NCBI GenBank assembly: GCA_002384935.1
Contig: DGCD01000016.1
Coordinates: 1-24,477 of the forward strand
Direction: 5' to 3'
DNA from: Pusillimonas sp. UBA3987
GTDB lineage: Bacteria; Pseudomonadota; Gammaproteobacteria; Burkholderiales; Burkholderiaceae_B
DNA: 24,477 nt
Below the pieces are notes generated by a model. It searched no databases, was not told the DNA's origin, and saw only the letters and a program-made list of their open reading frames with translations. Below are positions 23,995-24,477 of this stretch, in pieces (the stretch's first letter is position 1; every line of letters starts with the position of its first letter). A program made the position numbers and the translations under genes.

Positions 23995-24447
23995 TTAGTG
24001 CATCAACGCAACCACGATAACAATCAGTCCCAGAATCATATTCACCGTAACCCATTTGCGCACCCGGGCCAGCGCCGTTGCGGCCAGCGGCCAATCGGCA
24101 GTAGAGACGGCTTTGGCCATGGGTGGATACAACCGGCAACGGATTATGAAGAAAATAATCATCATGACAATACCCAGCGTTGCCATGACAGTCCAACTCA
24201 AGGGCATATTAAATTCCATGCCGGCCTGCACCAGGGCTTTGGCCGCCCTGCCAATCATCCACAACCCTGTGACCAGAACAATGATGGCTGCCCATTGCAC
24301 ATGAGCAAAAAACCGCTTCAAGACACCGCACATGAGTGCCAGCCGGGTGGGTGGGTCAAACTCGGCCAAGGAGGGACGCAGGTAAAAATGGGCGAAAATC
24401 ATGCCGCCAACCCACAGGACGACTGCCAGAACGTGCAGCGTTTTCAA
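23995..24447 (-). CDS. CopD-family membrane protein, 5' end disrupted by an IS
   Basis: A 150-residue protein with four hydrophobic segments and the family's opening KTLHVLAVVLWVGGMIFAHFYLRP and closing VNMILGLIVIVVALM. Small CopD-like proteins of this type are found in many beta- and gammaproteobacteria; their function is not well defined and a copper role is only suggested by the name. The first in-frame start is TTG 24447, with no ribosome site. Upstream codons read Asp-Ala-Leu and then enter the IS repeat and hit TGA, so the native first few codons, and the promoter, seem to have been removed. It may be untranslated or driven from the IS. Confidence 0.75.
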   Translation of the reverse strand: MKTLHVLAVVLWVGGMIFAHFYLRPSLAEFDPPTRLALMCGVLKRFFAHVQWAAIIVLVTGLWMIGRAAKALVQAGMEFNMPLSWTVMATLGIVMMIIFFIIRCRLYPPMAKAVSTADWPLAATALARVRKWVTVNMILGLIVIVVALMH

Positions 24448-24456
24448 TAATGCATC

Positions 24457-24477
24457 GGCTCTTCATCATAAAAGGGG
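24457..24477 (+). repeat. IS terminal inverted repeat, right copy (element runs off window)
   Basis: The last 21 bases are the exact reverse complement of 72-92 and begin GGCTCTTC, so an element of the same type starts here and extends to the right. The eight bases before it (24449-24456, aatgcatc) differ from those next to the left copy (agcgttca), so the two ends did not come from one insertion event with simple target duplication. Confidence 0.82.

Noticed and set aside
93..24456. A simple composite transposon with matching target duplications
   Set aside because: The octamers next to the two IS tips (agcgttca and aatgcatc) are unrelated directly or as reverse complements, so the sequence does not show one insertion event; kept only as an open question.

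Overview
The window is 24.5 kb of chromosomal-type DNA from a proteobacterium. The gene types, GC level and protein style suggest the Burkholderiales, probably the family Alcaligenaceae (Bordetella/Pusillimonas-like); this placement is inference from the translated proteins. Genes are densely packed in long operons, many joined by 4-base start/stop overlaps. I see no tRNA, rRNA, CRISPR array or prophage.

Layout. (1) Positions 1-92 are the end of an insertion sequence (probably ISL3 family). The same 21-base terminal sequence returns in inverted orientation as the last bases of the window (24457-24477), so 24.36 kb of ordinary genes lie between two outward-facing IS ends. (2) 98-1702: an enolase-superfamily (mandelate racemase-like) enzyme, divergent from a YchJ-family protein. 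(3) 1774-3918: TPP riboswitch, thiC and a terminator. (4) 3952-4860: a DMT/EamA transporter. (5) 11568 down to 4939 (minus strand): one operon of a two-domain extradiol-type (VOC) dioxygenase, a flavin monooxygenase and a complete five-gene branched-chain-amino-acid-type ABC importer. It ends at a 13-bp-stem terminator. A divergent MarR regulator (11756-12253) and a good sigma70 promoter sit at its head. It looks like uptake plus hydroxylation and ring cleavage of an aromatic or heteroaromatic acid. (6) 12388-15388: a four-gene module matching the SiaABCD threonine-phosphorylation/c-di-GMP switch, in which the SiaA-position phosphatase is a soluble CBS-PP2C protein rather than a membrane sensor. 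(7) 16842 down to 15354: FetAB-like ABC transporter, converging on siaD, with a Tas-like aldo-keto reductase upstream (17904-16855). (8) 23849 down to 17995: an apparent seven-gene operon of an opine-dehydrogenase-family enzyme, a 3-hydroxyacyl-CoA-dehydrogenase-family enzyme, a taurine/sulfonate/nitrate-type ABC importer and a MarR regulator. Its promoter carries a perfect 8+8 bp inverted repeat between the -35 and -10 boxes. (9) 23995-24447: a CopD-family membrane protein whose 5' end appears to have been cut by the right-hand IS.

The most interesting parts are the CBS-PP2C Sia module, the two catabolic/transport operons whose substrates cannot be named from sequence, and the paired IS ends.
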